A stretch of DNA of 64,000 nt from Pycnococcus provasolii (Eukaryota > Chlorophyta > Pseudoscourfieldiophyceae > Pseudoscourfieldiales > Pycnococcaceae): contig OW568863.1 in the NCBI GenBank assembly GCA_938743325.2, forward strand, positions 310,001 through 374,000, read 5' to 3'. Under the pieces are notes generated by a model. It saw only the letters and a program-made list of their open reading frames with translations, was not told the DNA's origin and made no database searches. Of the stretch, positions 39,235 through 47,793 are shown one piece after another. Position numbers and translations under genes: made by a program. Position 1 is the stretch's first letter; every line of letters starts with the position of its first letter.

Positions 39235-40776
39235 ATGACGAAGCGCAAGGCATCTGCGCTCTCTCTAGGCAACGGCGATGCCACCCTTGTTAGTAACAAC
39301 TCCAAGGGTGGTGGGGGTAGTGGGGGAAACAACTCGTCTGGTGGTGGAAAGTTGAACGATTCCACCCAACCCACTTTACTGTACCGAGAAGGGGAACCGC
39401 TCGTTGGTCTCGAAGCGTACGTCGTGCAACAAAATGGAGCATCTCCTGGTGGTGGTGACGACAAACAACAACAAAACGCCGCCGCCGCAACAACTCTTGG
39501 TGATGGTGGAGATAACAACAACTCCAACAACAACTCCTGCTCAGGAGGACAGCTCGTCGAAGTGCGCGTGCCCATCGAATGCCTCTCCGCATCCAACAGG
39601 CAAGTGCACGCAAGACAGCTGTGGGGAGCGGGACCGTACATGGGAGACTCAGACATCGTCGCGTGCATCTTGCACTCAGGGGCGGCTTCCGCACCAGTCA
39701 GCTCAAGCAACAACTCGTACTTCGCCGCCGCGCAGAACCCAACCACAACCACAGGCGCGCTCGCATCCACGTCCGTTCTACACATCAACGAAATCATCGC
39801 CGTCGTGCAACCCCTGCCCGCGCAGAGGTACTACAAAAGTGCAACCGCACACGGCATCCGAAGCCGAGCTTGGGGACAGTGCGCACCACCGCCGACGAAC
39901 ACAACCACAACGTCGTCCAGAAACAAGGCGGCTGCGGCGGCGGCGTCCGACGACGACGACGTCGCGAACAAGGAGACGGCGACGCAGTTCGCGTTCAACG
40001 TCCTGTACTGCTACGTCGTCGTCAGCCGCCGCTCGTCCGACAAGAACGGAGGAGGAGACGAGGGCGAGGCGCGACGCATCCTGCTGCCTCGAGCACCTCT
40101 CGAGCCGCCTTCCATCGCAACGTTCTTCGCGGCGAACCAAGAGCGCGTCGTGCACACGCGAAGCAGGGCAAGCGAGCGGGACAGCCACGCCGCGGGTGCT
40201 GACAAGAGGCATCGTGCGAGCCAGGAGGTGACGGTGCAGTACAACCTGCTCAACGAGCCGTGGCTCAAGTACTGCCTAGGCGCCGTTGCGGATCGTGGGT
40301 GGAAGAGGCACCAGTGGCTGTCAAGCCGAATGATCGAGGAGGTCCTGTACCTCGAGACGGACAGCGATCGGTACGAGATTGCACGCAACGGACCGGCGAC
40401 GGCGAACGGAGACGAGGCGATGGCGGCGGGAGGTGACGATGCCAACGCAGCTGCCGCAGACGCCGCGGCGACTGGCGCCACGGCGGACACGTACAGAGTC
40501 TGCAGGTGCAAGGTACCACTTCTCAGCAACGCAGAAACTCGGCGTGCGGGTGTACCTCTGTCCGACTCGAAGGTGGAGGTGGTGCATGCCGCGGTCACAT
40601 GGGAGGAGTTGCAGTGGGCTGTTGGAGGACTTCATTTAAGGGGGAAGCTATATGCCGCGGCGCGCATGCACTTTGCGCGACGCAAGCCACCTTCCTTGGA
40701 TGCACCGCCGCAGGAAGCGCAGAACCAGCTCGGGCTTGCGCTGGCTGACGCGGCATTCTTAGGCGAGATGGACTGA
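39235..40776 (+). CDS. Rxt3-like histone-deacetylase-complex protein
   Basis: The ATG at 39235 (MTKRKASALSLG) gives 513 residues; the frame upstream starts at a GTG. After an Asn/Gly/Gln-rich low-complexity N-terminus, residues of about 105-170 read QLVEVRVPIECLSASNRQVH, ARQLWGAGPYMGDSDIVACI and LHSG. This is the Rxt3 pattern (V-P-x-E-x-L, RQLWG, YTDDSDIVAVLVHSG). The downstream conserved block YNLLNEPWLKYCLGAV, DRGWKRHQWLSSRMIEEVLY, LETDSDRYEIAR is also typical of plant homologues. In yeast, Rxt3 is a subunit of the Rpd3L deacetylase complex, so a chromatin repression role is likely. Low-complexity Asn/Thr/Ala insertions separate the conserved blocks. Confidence 0.82.
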   Translation: MTKRKASALSLGNGDATLVSNNSKGGGGSGGNNSSGGGKLNDSTQPTLLYREGEPLVGLEAYVVQQNGASPGGGDDKQQQNAAAATTLGDGGDNNNSNNNSCSGGQLVEVRVPIECLSASNRQVHARQLWGAGPYMGDSDIVACILHSGAASAPVSSSNNSYFAAAQNPTTTTGALASTSVLHINEIIAVVQPLPAQRYYKSATAHGIRSRAWGQCAPPPTNTTTTSSRNKAAAAAASDDDDVANKETATQFAFNVLYCYVVVSRRSSDKNGGGDEGEARRILLPRAPLEPPSIATFFAANQERVVHTRSRASERDSHAAGADKRHRASQEVTVQYNLLNEPWLKYCLGAVADRGWKRHQWLSSRMIEEVLYLETDSDRYEIARNGPATANGDEAMAAGGDDANAAAADAAATGATADTYRVCRCKVPLLSNAETRRAGVPLSDSKVEVVHAAVTWEELQWAVGGLHLRGKLYAAARMHFARRKPPSLDAPPQEAQNQLGLALADAAFLGEMD

Positions 40777-40986
40777 ACGAAGAAAAAAAGAAAGTATATA
40801 ACTAAGAAAGGGTGGGAGGGACAAAAAAAACATTTTGGAGGGTTGAAAAAAAAAAAAAAATGTAAGATCCTCAATACTTTTATCGGAGTTGTTTTTATGA
40901 CACAAAAAATACAGTACACAATATTATTATACACGTGAATAACACGAATTGTTTGTTTTCACTCTCCCCCTTCTTTCTCCTTATTT

Positions 40987-42249
40987 TTATGTGCGAGTGA
41001 AGAAGCTGCTTTTGTAGATTCCAGCTCGCTGCAAATTATCTGCGTTGAAGTTGCGCAGCGGAACGCGTGAGCCGTAATTGCGCTGGAACACGCGCGTGGA
41101 AACGCTGCGCAGCCTCTTGCGTGCTTGGAAGCCACGGAACGCCGTCTGCAACTGTACCGCCGACTGGTGCAGGATGCGATTCACCTTCGCCTTTGCCGTC
41201 GCCACGTCCGAGCTGTCTAGATTCTTGCTTTTGCCAGCGCGCTCGTACATGCGATACGCCTCATTCTTCTTCCCCGAAGCCTCAAGCATCTTTGCCATGA
41301 CCATGAAGCTGCGGGCAACCGACGAGTCCTCCGTGTTGCCAAGTTCCGTCGCGCGCTGCATGGCTGCAAATGCGTGGCTATCACGTCCCATTGCGCTGTA
41401 CAGGTCGCCGAGCAGGTTCCACGTCGCGTAGTCGTGGCGATTGTGCTTCAGAGCCTGCATCAGCGCTTCTTCCGCCTCTTCGTACAACTCGGAGCGGTAC
41501 AGCACGTAACCAAGCTGGTACCAGAATTTGTAGTTGTCCCGTTCCTTCATGATTGCCGCCTTGATAGCCTCCACCGTCGATTTCACCAGCTCGGTGCCAG
41601 GCCTTTCGCCGTCCGACTCGTTCATGCGCTCGTTGAAGTGAAACCACGCAAGGTGCGCCTGGTTCGCCGCGCGCTGAACGGGCAGTTTCGCCGCCCTTCT
41701 CATGCACTCGTTTGCCTCGTCGATGCGCCCTAGCTTCATGAGAACCTCCTCGAGCTCGCACAGCAGGTCCGCCTCGGACAAGCCGAGCACGGCAGGCTTC
41801 TGCACCTTGCGGAAGTACGTGACAGCTTTTTCGTATGCACCCACGTCCTTGCAGTGCCTCGCGAGCCTGTAGAAGAGGTGCGGGTAGCTGACTGTCCTGT
41901 CGCTTGGCACGTGCTCGAGCCTGAGTCCGCTTTCGTAGTGCGCGACGCACTCCGCGCTCCTTCCGAGTTTGTCGTACACCTCCGCAAGGCTGTAGTGGTA
42001 CAGGTGGTCGAAGATGCTGAATTCGTCGTCTTCGCTGGGCACCTGCTTCGCTTTTTCGAGGCACTTCGCGGCGGATACGTACTTTTCGAGCCTGACGTAG
42101 CAGTGTCCGAGTCCGACGAGTGCTCTGGCATCCGCGGCGTTGTTTGTGAGAAGTTCGACGTAGATTTCCATGGCGGCGTGTACGTTGTGCTGCTTATAAA
42201 AACGCTTCGCACGCATGAGCGCACGCGTGCGTGCGAACGGCCACGCCAT
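40987..42249 (-). CDS. TPR-repeat protein with C-terminal IQ-like segment
   Basis: The first sensible ATG is at 42249 (MAWPFARTRALMRAKRF), giving 420 residues; the longer frame opens with TTG. At least five tetratricopeptide helices are visible: AAMEIYVELLTNNAADARAL, ALVGLGHCYVRLEKYVSAAK, YSLAEVYDKLGRSAECVAHY, FYRLARHCKDVGAYEKAVTY and WYQLGYVLYRSELYEEAEEA, followed by WNLLGDLYSAMGRDSHAFAA. Near residue 365 AVQLQTAFRGFQARKRLR fits an IQ calmodulin-binding motif. It is probably a protein-protein scaffold; no specific orthologue is claimed. Its TPR-plus-IQ layout would suit a ciliary or cytoskeletal role, but that is conjecture. Confidence 0.82.
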   Translation of the reverse strand: MAWPFARTRALMRAKRFYKQHNVHAAMEIYVELLTNNAADARALVGLGHCYVRLEKYVSAAKCLEKAKQVPSEDDEFSIFDHLYHYSLAEVYDKLGRSAECVAHYESGLRLEHVPSDRTVSYPHLFYRLARHCKDVGAYEKAVTYFRKVQKPAVLGLSEADLLCELEEVLMKLGRIDEANECMRRAAKLPVQRAANQAHLAWFHFNERMNESDGERPGTELVKSTVEAIKAAIMKERDNYKFWYQLGYVLYRSELYEEAEEALMQALKHNRHDYATWNLLGDLYSAMGRDSHAFAAMQRATELGNTEDSSVARSFMVMAKMLEASGKKNEAYRMYERAGKSKNLDSSDVATAKAKVNRILHQSAVQLQTAFRGFQARKRLRSVSTRVFQRNYGSRVPLRNFNADNLQRAGIYKSSFFTRT

Positions 42250-42888
42250 GATGCTACTATTGTAAAAAAAAAGGCCAGGCAAGGCGAGGATGACCCACCG
42301 GCCGGCCTTAAGGAGTGAGTGATGAAGACTACCGGGTAGGATGGCGCTCTGGCCACGGTTGATGGGGCGGACAACAGTGGAGCCTGGGTGGAGGGGTTGT
42401 GCGATTGTCAACTTTCTTTCGGTCCATCGAGTCTGGTACAGTGGTACTCGAGAGACTCATACTGTACCATTGCACTATGCACGGTGTCAACAATACTCTA
42501 AAAACTTTTTAATACTACCGTCTGACCCACGCCCCACGGTGGTAGGCCGCATTCCATCGGCTGCAAGAGCCAAGAGACGATTGGCAAGTGGCAACTGGAC
42601 GAGACGACCCGTCCTTATTTTAAGGTAGTTCTATTCCCCTGGCATCCCGGATGGGAACCACCCATGGTGGGAGACCTGGTACTTAACTTATTACCAGATG
42701 ATTAATCGCTCGTTGATAGTTCTACCATCCTGATCCAGCCATCTCTCCCTCCCCCTACCGTAGCTAACCCTACGATAGCCCTAACCCAACTGAACCCTAA
42801 CCTTAGTCCTCTACGGTTTCTCTCTTGGGAGGGGGGGCATCCCGAAAAGCCCGACCAGCTCGTTCGACCATTTCCGAACCCTAGATCT
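42250..42888. other. Intergenic left of the long palindrome
   Basis: Contains TACCGGGTA at 42330-42338 (81 bp before the TPR start), a GTACAGTGGTACTC / TACTGTACC patch near 42435-42470, and telomere-like units at 42773-42805. No gene was seen. Confidence 0.5.
42773..42805 (-). repeat. Degenerate CCCTAA units
   Basis: Three CCCTAA units with spacer bases lie 0.5 kb upstream of the TPR gene and about 85 bp left of the palindrome. Confidence 0.75.
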
Positions 42889-43392
42889 GGGGCAAAAATG
42901 GTCCCCCCAGAAGTGTCGAGGGTAGATCAAGGCATCCCCGGCCATGGACCTACGCCCGTCATCATGGCGCCCGCCGCACCAACCATAAGGGGGGTGATGT
43001 GCGACAACATTATGCTTACAAGTGTTTGGGGAAGTGCCTGGGTACCAGCCGCACTGCTGTGGCAGCGCAATGCCGCCGCCGACGCTGATGCGTGGGCATC
43101 ATGGGGGAAAACGTGTCTCCGACCAAATAGGTCCATGTTATCGTCACGTGATTGCCGACCTATTTGGTCGGAGACACGTTTTCCCCCATGATGCCCACGC
43201 ATCAGCGTCGGCGGCGGCATTGCGCTGCCACAGCAGTGCGGCTGGTGCCCAGGCACTTCCCCAAACACTTGTAAGCATAATGTTGTCGCACATCACCCCC
43301 CTTATGGTTGGTGCGGCGGGCGCCATGATGACGGGCGAAGGTCCATGGCCGGGGGAGTCTTGATCTACCCTCACAGGACCATTTCCGCCCCG
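42889..43392. repeat. Long palindrome / fold-back element
   Basis: The left arm (42889-43132) and right arm (43158-43392) are near-perfect inverse complements around a 25-nt spacer. Short differences occur mainly near the outer ends. The outer ends read GGGGCAAAAATGGTCC and, inverted, GGGGCGGAAATGGTCC. No clear target duplication was found. A fold-back or MITE-type element made almost wholly of TIR fits. The frames inside it give mirror-related peptides and are not genes. Confidence 0.88.
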
Positions 43393-43394
43393 TT

Positions 43395-43408
43395 AAAACC
43401 CTAACCCA
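43395..43408 (-). repeat. Short CCCTAA unit before farnesyltransferase gene
   Basis: AAAACCCTAACCCA, which includes the plant telo-box core AAACCCTAA, lies 163 bp upstream of the ATG at 43571. Confidence 0.6.
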
Positions 43409-43570
43409 TATGCCCCCCCTCCCTTTTCTCTCTACGGTACATAACCCCCAAATGCTGTTTCGGGGTTTCCCCTGGGAGGACTCCTGGTTCGGGGTGCGTC
43501 AAGTTCGCCTGTTCTCCCTGCAACGCATTCTCCAGGGACCTCGGTTTGTCGTTTCATTATCCACAGTGTC

Positions 43571-45085
43571 ATGTCCGGTACACAACAGGAAACTTTGTAT
43601 AACTTGTATGCGGATGCTACTCGGATATACTCCACCTTGTGGTCTCCTGTTGTTGATGTTGATGTTCTAGCTGCTTCGTCACATCCAATACGTCCATCTT
43701 GTAACGACGAGGAGACCTCGGAGTGCTCGGACGACGACGACGTTACTCGTCATCGAGTGGGAGTGGGTTCGGAGGAGGTGGGAGTGGTTCCTGGTGACGC
43801 TGACTCAAAGCCATCAAGTAGTAGCACACCTCTATTGCCCTCGATCCCTATGCACTCCGACTACCACGCCTCGTATCTAAGAAAACACCTCAGAAACTTA
43901 CCGAAATCATACGGATCGCTCGACGCTTCCAGACCGTGGCTGCTGTACTGGACCACGCACGCGCTCGCAATCATGGGAGAGACACTCGACGCGGAATTCA
44001 ATCACGACGCAGTCAAGTTCCTCGCAACATGCCAGACACCGTCAGGCGGGTTCGGGGGAGGGCCAGGGCAACTTGCACACATGGCTTCCACGTACGCGGC
44101 GGTGTGCGCCCTCGCCACCATTGGAACGGACGAAGCACTCGCGGTGGTAGACAGACAAGCCATGGCAAGCCTCATTTCCAGCCTCGTCGTTCCCAAGGAA
44201 AAAGGCGGCGGCATAGCGCTACAACTCGGAGGAGAGGTGGACGTGCGCGGCTGCTACACCGCGGTAGCTGTGTGCAAAATACTTGGAATCGACTGCGACA
44301 AGCTGAACCTGCGCGACGCCGTCGTTGACTTCGTCGTGCGCAGCCAAACGTACGAGGGTGGTATCGCGGGTGAACCAGGTGCCGAGGCTCACGGAGGGTA
44401 CACTTTCTGCGGCGTGGCGGCGCTCGTCCTGCTCGGCGAGGCGAGGCGCCTCAATCTGCCCAAGCTGCTGGCATGGGCGGCAAGAAGGCAGTGTGACGTT
44501 ACTGGTGGCTTCAACGGACGCACGAACAAACTCGTCGACGCCTGCTACTCGTTCTGGCAAGCTGGCGTGTTCCCTCTCCTTTACCACGTGGCGCCCGAAC
44601 TCACGGCTCAGGTGAAGGCTCTCTCCAAAGTGCGGGGACCAGCGACGGCGTCGGCGGCTTCCATGCCCACGCCGATGAACTCCCACTCATCTGCTGCCAC
44701 TGGCGTCTCCGCTACGCCTTCGTCGGAATTTGTTGCAGACACGAGCGCAGGCAAGCTCATGGACATGCGCTTGCACCAGGAGATGCCTTGTGATGGAGCG
44801 TGCGCGATATACTCGAGCGTTGCGAGCCAAGGCTGGGTTCTCGCGTGCTCGCAGCTAGAAGAAGGTGGATTCCGGGATAAGCCAGGCAAGGCACGTGACC
44901 TGTACCACACGTGCTACGCATTGTCTGGATTATCTGCCGCGCAGCACTTCCGCACTTCGGACGACAGCGCTCCGGCGATTTCCTATTTCGGCACGCCTCT
45001 GCTCGAGAGAACGGACGTGATGCTGAACATTCTGGAATCGAAGGCTGAGTTTGCGCGCGCTTGGGTTGCAAGAAATCCTATGTAG
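43571..45085 (+). CDS. FNTB: Protein farnesyltransferase beta subunit
   Basis: The 504-residue product is the catalytic partner that, with the alpha subunit, transfers farnesyl to CaaX-box cysteines in the cytosol. An acidic Ser-rich N-terminal part (about 100 residues) precedes the alpha-alpha barrel repeats: CQTPSGGFGGGPGQLAHMAS, TYAAVCALATIGTDEAL, LGGEVDVRGCYTAVAVCKIL, YEGGIAGEPGAEAHGGYTFC and GRTNKLVDACYSFWQAGVFP. The Asp and Cys zinc ligands sit in LVDACYSFWQAG and the third (His) in ARDLYHTCYALSGLSAAQH. A Ser/Thr/Ala insertion of about 45 residues near 350-395 is longer than in animal enzymes. It is complete and intronless. Its 3' flank carries the dispersed repeat seen after the BCCT gene. 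Confidence 0.96.
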   Translation: MSGTQQETLYNLYADATRIYSTLWSPVVDVDVLAASSHPIRPSCNDEETSECSDDDDVTRHRVGVGSEEVGVVPGDADSKPSSSSTPLLPSIPMHSDYHASYLRKHLRNLPKSYGSLDASRPWLLYWTTHALAIMGETLDAEFNHDAVKFLATCQTPSGGFGGGPGQLAHMASTYAAVCALATIGTDEALAVVDRQAMASLISSLVVPKEKGGGIALQLGGEVDVRGCYTAVAVCKILGIDCDKLNLRDAVVDFVVRSQTYEGGIAGEPGAEAHGGYTFCGVAALVLLGEARRLNLPKLLAWAARRQCDVTGGFNGRTNKLVDACYSFWQAGVFPLLYHVAPELTAQVKALSKVRGPATASAASMPTPMNSHSSAATGVSATPSSEFVADTSAGKLMDMRLHQEMPCDGACAIYSSVASQGWVLACSQLEEGGFRDKPGKARDLYHTCYALSGLSAAQHFRTSDDSAPAISYFGTPLLERTDVMLNILESKAEFARAWVARNPM

Positions 45086-45420
45086 CTAGAAAGAAGCTGA
45101 GATCCCTCATTCAGTAATGAAGTGTACTTTACTCTGTCCAGCGGTTGTCCATTCACACCATTCACTTTCACCATTCAGCCCATTCACCGGTGCCATTCAC
45201 TGCGCGTTTTTGTACATTGCGCAGGTGATTTCGAAGGTTGTATTACTCTATCAGGGCGCTTTTCGTTGGCGTCCGGCGTAAGAGCTCGGTAGTCTATTGA
45301 GGACAATAAATCGGGTACTTCTACTACTACTATTCTACTAAAAAAGATAAACATACAGTACATAAGAGTAGCCTTTCGACAGCTAGGCTGATGTACTTCG
45401 CACTTTGCTGTGCAATGGCC
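45086..45420. other. Intergenic between convergent FNTB and MFS genes
   Basis: 335 bp with the dispersed 3'-UTR repeat (next entry), several CATTCACC motifs (45150-45200) and an AATAAA near 45305. No gene. Confidence 0.5.
45099..45156 (+). repeat. Dispersed 3'-UTR repeat, copy 2
   Basis: Matches the inverse complement of 16100-16160 over about 58 bases, including an identical 18-mer CTCATTCAGTAATGAAGT. It begins 14 bp after the farnesyltransferase stop codon. Confidence 0.75.
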
Positions 45421-47103
45421 TCACGCTTCATTTTCTCGTACGTCGATGCCATGGCATACAAGCGCTGTGAGGGAGATGAGTTCAATCGCGGTGGCACCCA
45501 TCACGAAGACTATGAGACTTTTTCCCACCATGTCGCCGGATTGTCCACCCAACGCACCGACGAGGCACGGGAGAGCCGCGGCGCCAATAGAACCTGCGCA
45601 TCCAACGAGAGCCTGCTCCATCGCAGTGGCAGACTTGCTGGCGCTGTGGCGCTTGCGCTTGCCCACAATTGCACATATGGAGATGAATCCTGCGGAACGG
45701 CCGATGCCGTACAGCGCCGCGCCAACATAGAGCGGAAAGCATCCGTCTCCGGGAAGATGCAGCGACTTCCATACCCCGCCCGCGTCGAATATCATGCTCG
45801 CGCCAATGCCGAGGCCTACGAGCAAGCTCGGGTATGACATCGCGAGAGCAGTCCACGGCGAATATCCGCGCGTCGCCGCGCCTAGAAAGATCATGCGCCC
45901 GAACGTGTAGGCGATCCAGAATGTGCTGCCGAGAGCTCCTGAGACTCTCGGCGTCGCGTCGCACGCGTGTACCGCAGCCGAACCGACCCAGCTGCCGAAC
46001 GAGATCTCGCTGCCAACGACCATTACGCTGAACATCAGGCTAAGAGCAAGGCCGAGGTCGATGAGCTTGCACTTGCGCGCAGCTTTCGCCGAGTCGCGCG
46101 TTTCCGAGTCGCGCATCGGATTACCTGCGAGTTCGTCGCTCGGCTCCGCGGCAAGCAGAGGCAGCGTGCTTTCGTTTGACAACGTGGACGACGCTTGAGA
46201 CGGCACACCACTGGCCACCTCATCTCGCTCCGGAAGAAGGAACGAAAGCACGAACACGAGAGTTGCCGACGTTGCGAGGATGGCTGAAGCCTGGTCGAGC
46301 ACTGCGATTCCAGCATCGCCCGCACCCGCCGTAGCGAGCGCGTTGCCAATCGAGTAGCCGCAGCCGAGTGCTGCGACGGCGGCGTACAGTGCGTCACTCT
46401 TGACGCGTGGCGGCGCGGTTGCAGGTGCAGCCTCGACGTCGTCGCCGCTGTCGTGCTGTGCAGCTTCATCCTTGGGATCAGGTGGGAAGAGCGAGACGGC
46501 GCAGGCGTTTCCGACGGATATGACGGTGGAGATGCTCATGCCGCATATGGACCACAGCACGGCGAGTGGTATTAGCCTATACTGTTCGGGCCAATCTCGA
46601 ACGAGCATCGCCATACGAGGCTGTGCCGCCGCGCCCGTTGCGTCCACGAAGAGCGCGACGCTGAGCATCGCGCGCAAGCTCGTCTTCACGCCGATTCGGT
46701 CGGATAGCGCGCCTATTAGTGGCGTGAAGAAAGCTGCCGCGACGCCGGCGATGAGGAACGAGGCTGACATTCTGTTTTCTCCCACGCCCGCTCGCGCGGC
46801 GAGTGCGGGCAGCGTGGGCCCGAAAGCTCCTGCGTGCAGGCCTATGGCGACGAACCCGGACCACACGCCAAGGACGACGGCCGCCTTTCGCGTGAGCCCC
46901 GAAGACGGGCCGTCCACCGCGTCGTCCGTCAACCCAACCGCGTCACCCAAAGGCCCCAATATTGGCGCGTGATTATGATTGCTCAGACTACTACTACTAA
47001 GAGTTCTGTGTCTGCCACTGCTACCTGTACCACCACTGTTGATGACATCGACATCAGTACCAGTACCAGCCGTCCACGGGATCCCATGCGCGGATGCGGC
47101 CAT
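45421..47103 (-). CDS. Major facilitator superfamily transporter
   Basis: The ATG at 47103 (MAASAHGIPWTAG) gives 560 residues; the longer frame starts at TTG. A Ser/Thr/Gly-rich N-terminal tail of about 65 residues precedes two bundles of six hydrophobic segments each. The first TM is AAVVLGVWSGFVAIGLHAGA. The MFS loop-2-3 signature appears as GALSDRIGVKTSLRA near 140. A cytosolic central loop rich in Ser/Asp/Glu separates the bundles (about 310-360). The second half includes SLMFSVMVVGSEISFGSWVG and FWIAYTFGRMIFLGAATR. The FGSWV pattern recalls MFSD4/FucP-like eukaryotic carriers, but the substrate is undetermined. It is complete. Confidence 0.85.
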   Translation of the reverse strand: MAASAHGIPWTAGTGTDVDVINSGGTGSSGRHRTLSSSSLSNHNHAPILGPLGDAVGLTDDAVDGPSSGLTRKAAVVLGVWSGFVAIGLHAGAFGPTLPALAARAGVGENRMSASFLIAGVAAAFFTPLIGALSDRIGVKTSLRAMLSVALFVDATGAAAQPRMAMLVRDWPEQYRLIPLAVLWSICGMSISTVISVGNACAVSLFPPDPKDEAAQHDSGDDVEAAPATAPPRVKSDALYAAVAALGCGYSIGNALATAGAGDAGIAVLDQASAILATSATLVFVLSFLLPERDEVASGVPSQASSTLSNESTLPLLAAEPSDELAGNPMRDSETRDSAKAARKCKLIDLGLALSLMFSVMVVGSEISFGSWVGSAAVHACDATPRVSGALGSTFWIAYTFGRMIFLGAATRGYSPWTALAMSYPSLLVGLGIGASMIFDAGGVWKSLHLPGDGCFPLYVGAALYGIGRSAGFISICAIVGKRKRHSASKSATAMEQALVGCAGSIGAAALPCLVGALGGQSGDMVGKSLIVFVMGATAIELISLTALVCHGIDVRENEA

Positions 47104-47793
47104 GATAGGATGATGGATGGACCGGTCCCCCCAAAACAAAACAATGAAAATGAAAAGAAATTGAAATGGAGCAGAGACTTCTCTTGAACGCAACGCAACG
47201 CGTCTTCTTCGAGAAGGTGAACTGATGAAGAGGTCAAGAGGAAGTTCATAATAACGTCCCTCATGGACTTCTTCATCAGAGCAATTATTACAACTTATTT
47301 GGTACGGGTAGTCTCATCACGCTGATTGTTCTCTCATCATCAGGTGGAGCCGTGGAGTTCGAGACTTCACTTCATCAAAAGAATCAAGCAGGAAGAAACA
47401 CTCCATGGTGCAAAGCTTGCCATGGTGCTGATCATGGCACTGGCAACTGATCATGGTGCTGGTGCTGATCATGGTGCTGATCATGGCACTGGTGATGTTG
47501 CTGATCATGGCACTGATCATGTTGCTGGCTGGTGATGGTCAATACGACTGCCATGCATGGTCAGTACTTAGTACTAGTGGTACGATCTGTCTCGCAAGGG
47601 ACGGTCTGTGAGCCTCGCCTCTCGCCTCTCAGCTCTCACAGCTCTCACAGATGGTACATACCGTGAAGGTTTTGCGTGCGGCCTACCTTTACCCGGTAGG
47701 TTACCGTAGTCGGCCGCGTCCGCCAAACGTAAGTTTGCCATTTTTCCGTGAGCGATCTCTCCTCTACTCTTCTAGGACGTATATCTTTTCGTC
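47104..47793. other. Intergenic between divergent MFS and XEG113-like genes
   Basis: 690 bp containing the ATCATGG minisatellite (next entry), CTCTCACAG direct repeats (about 47625-47650) and the 9-mer TACCCGGTA at 47690-47698, 95 bp before the XEG113-like start. No gene. Confidence 0.55.
47410..47538 (+). repeat. Degenerate ATCATGG/GCTG minisatellite
   Basis: CTGATCATGGTGCTG and CTGATCATGGCACTG units recur about seven times with a 12-18 bp period. TGATCA is itself a palindrome. Confidence 0.85.

Noticed and set aside
42898-43374. Similar peptides in two opposite frames inside the palindrome
   Set aside because: Their similarity follows automatically from the inverted arms; neither has a family, and both run through the loop.
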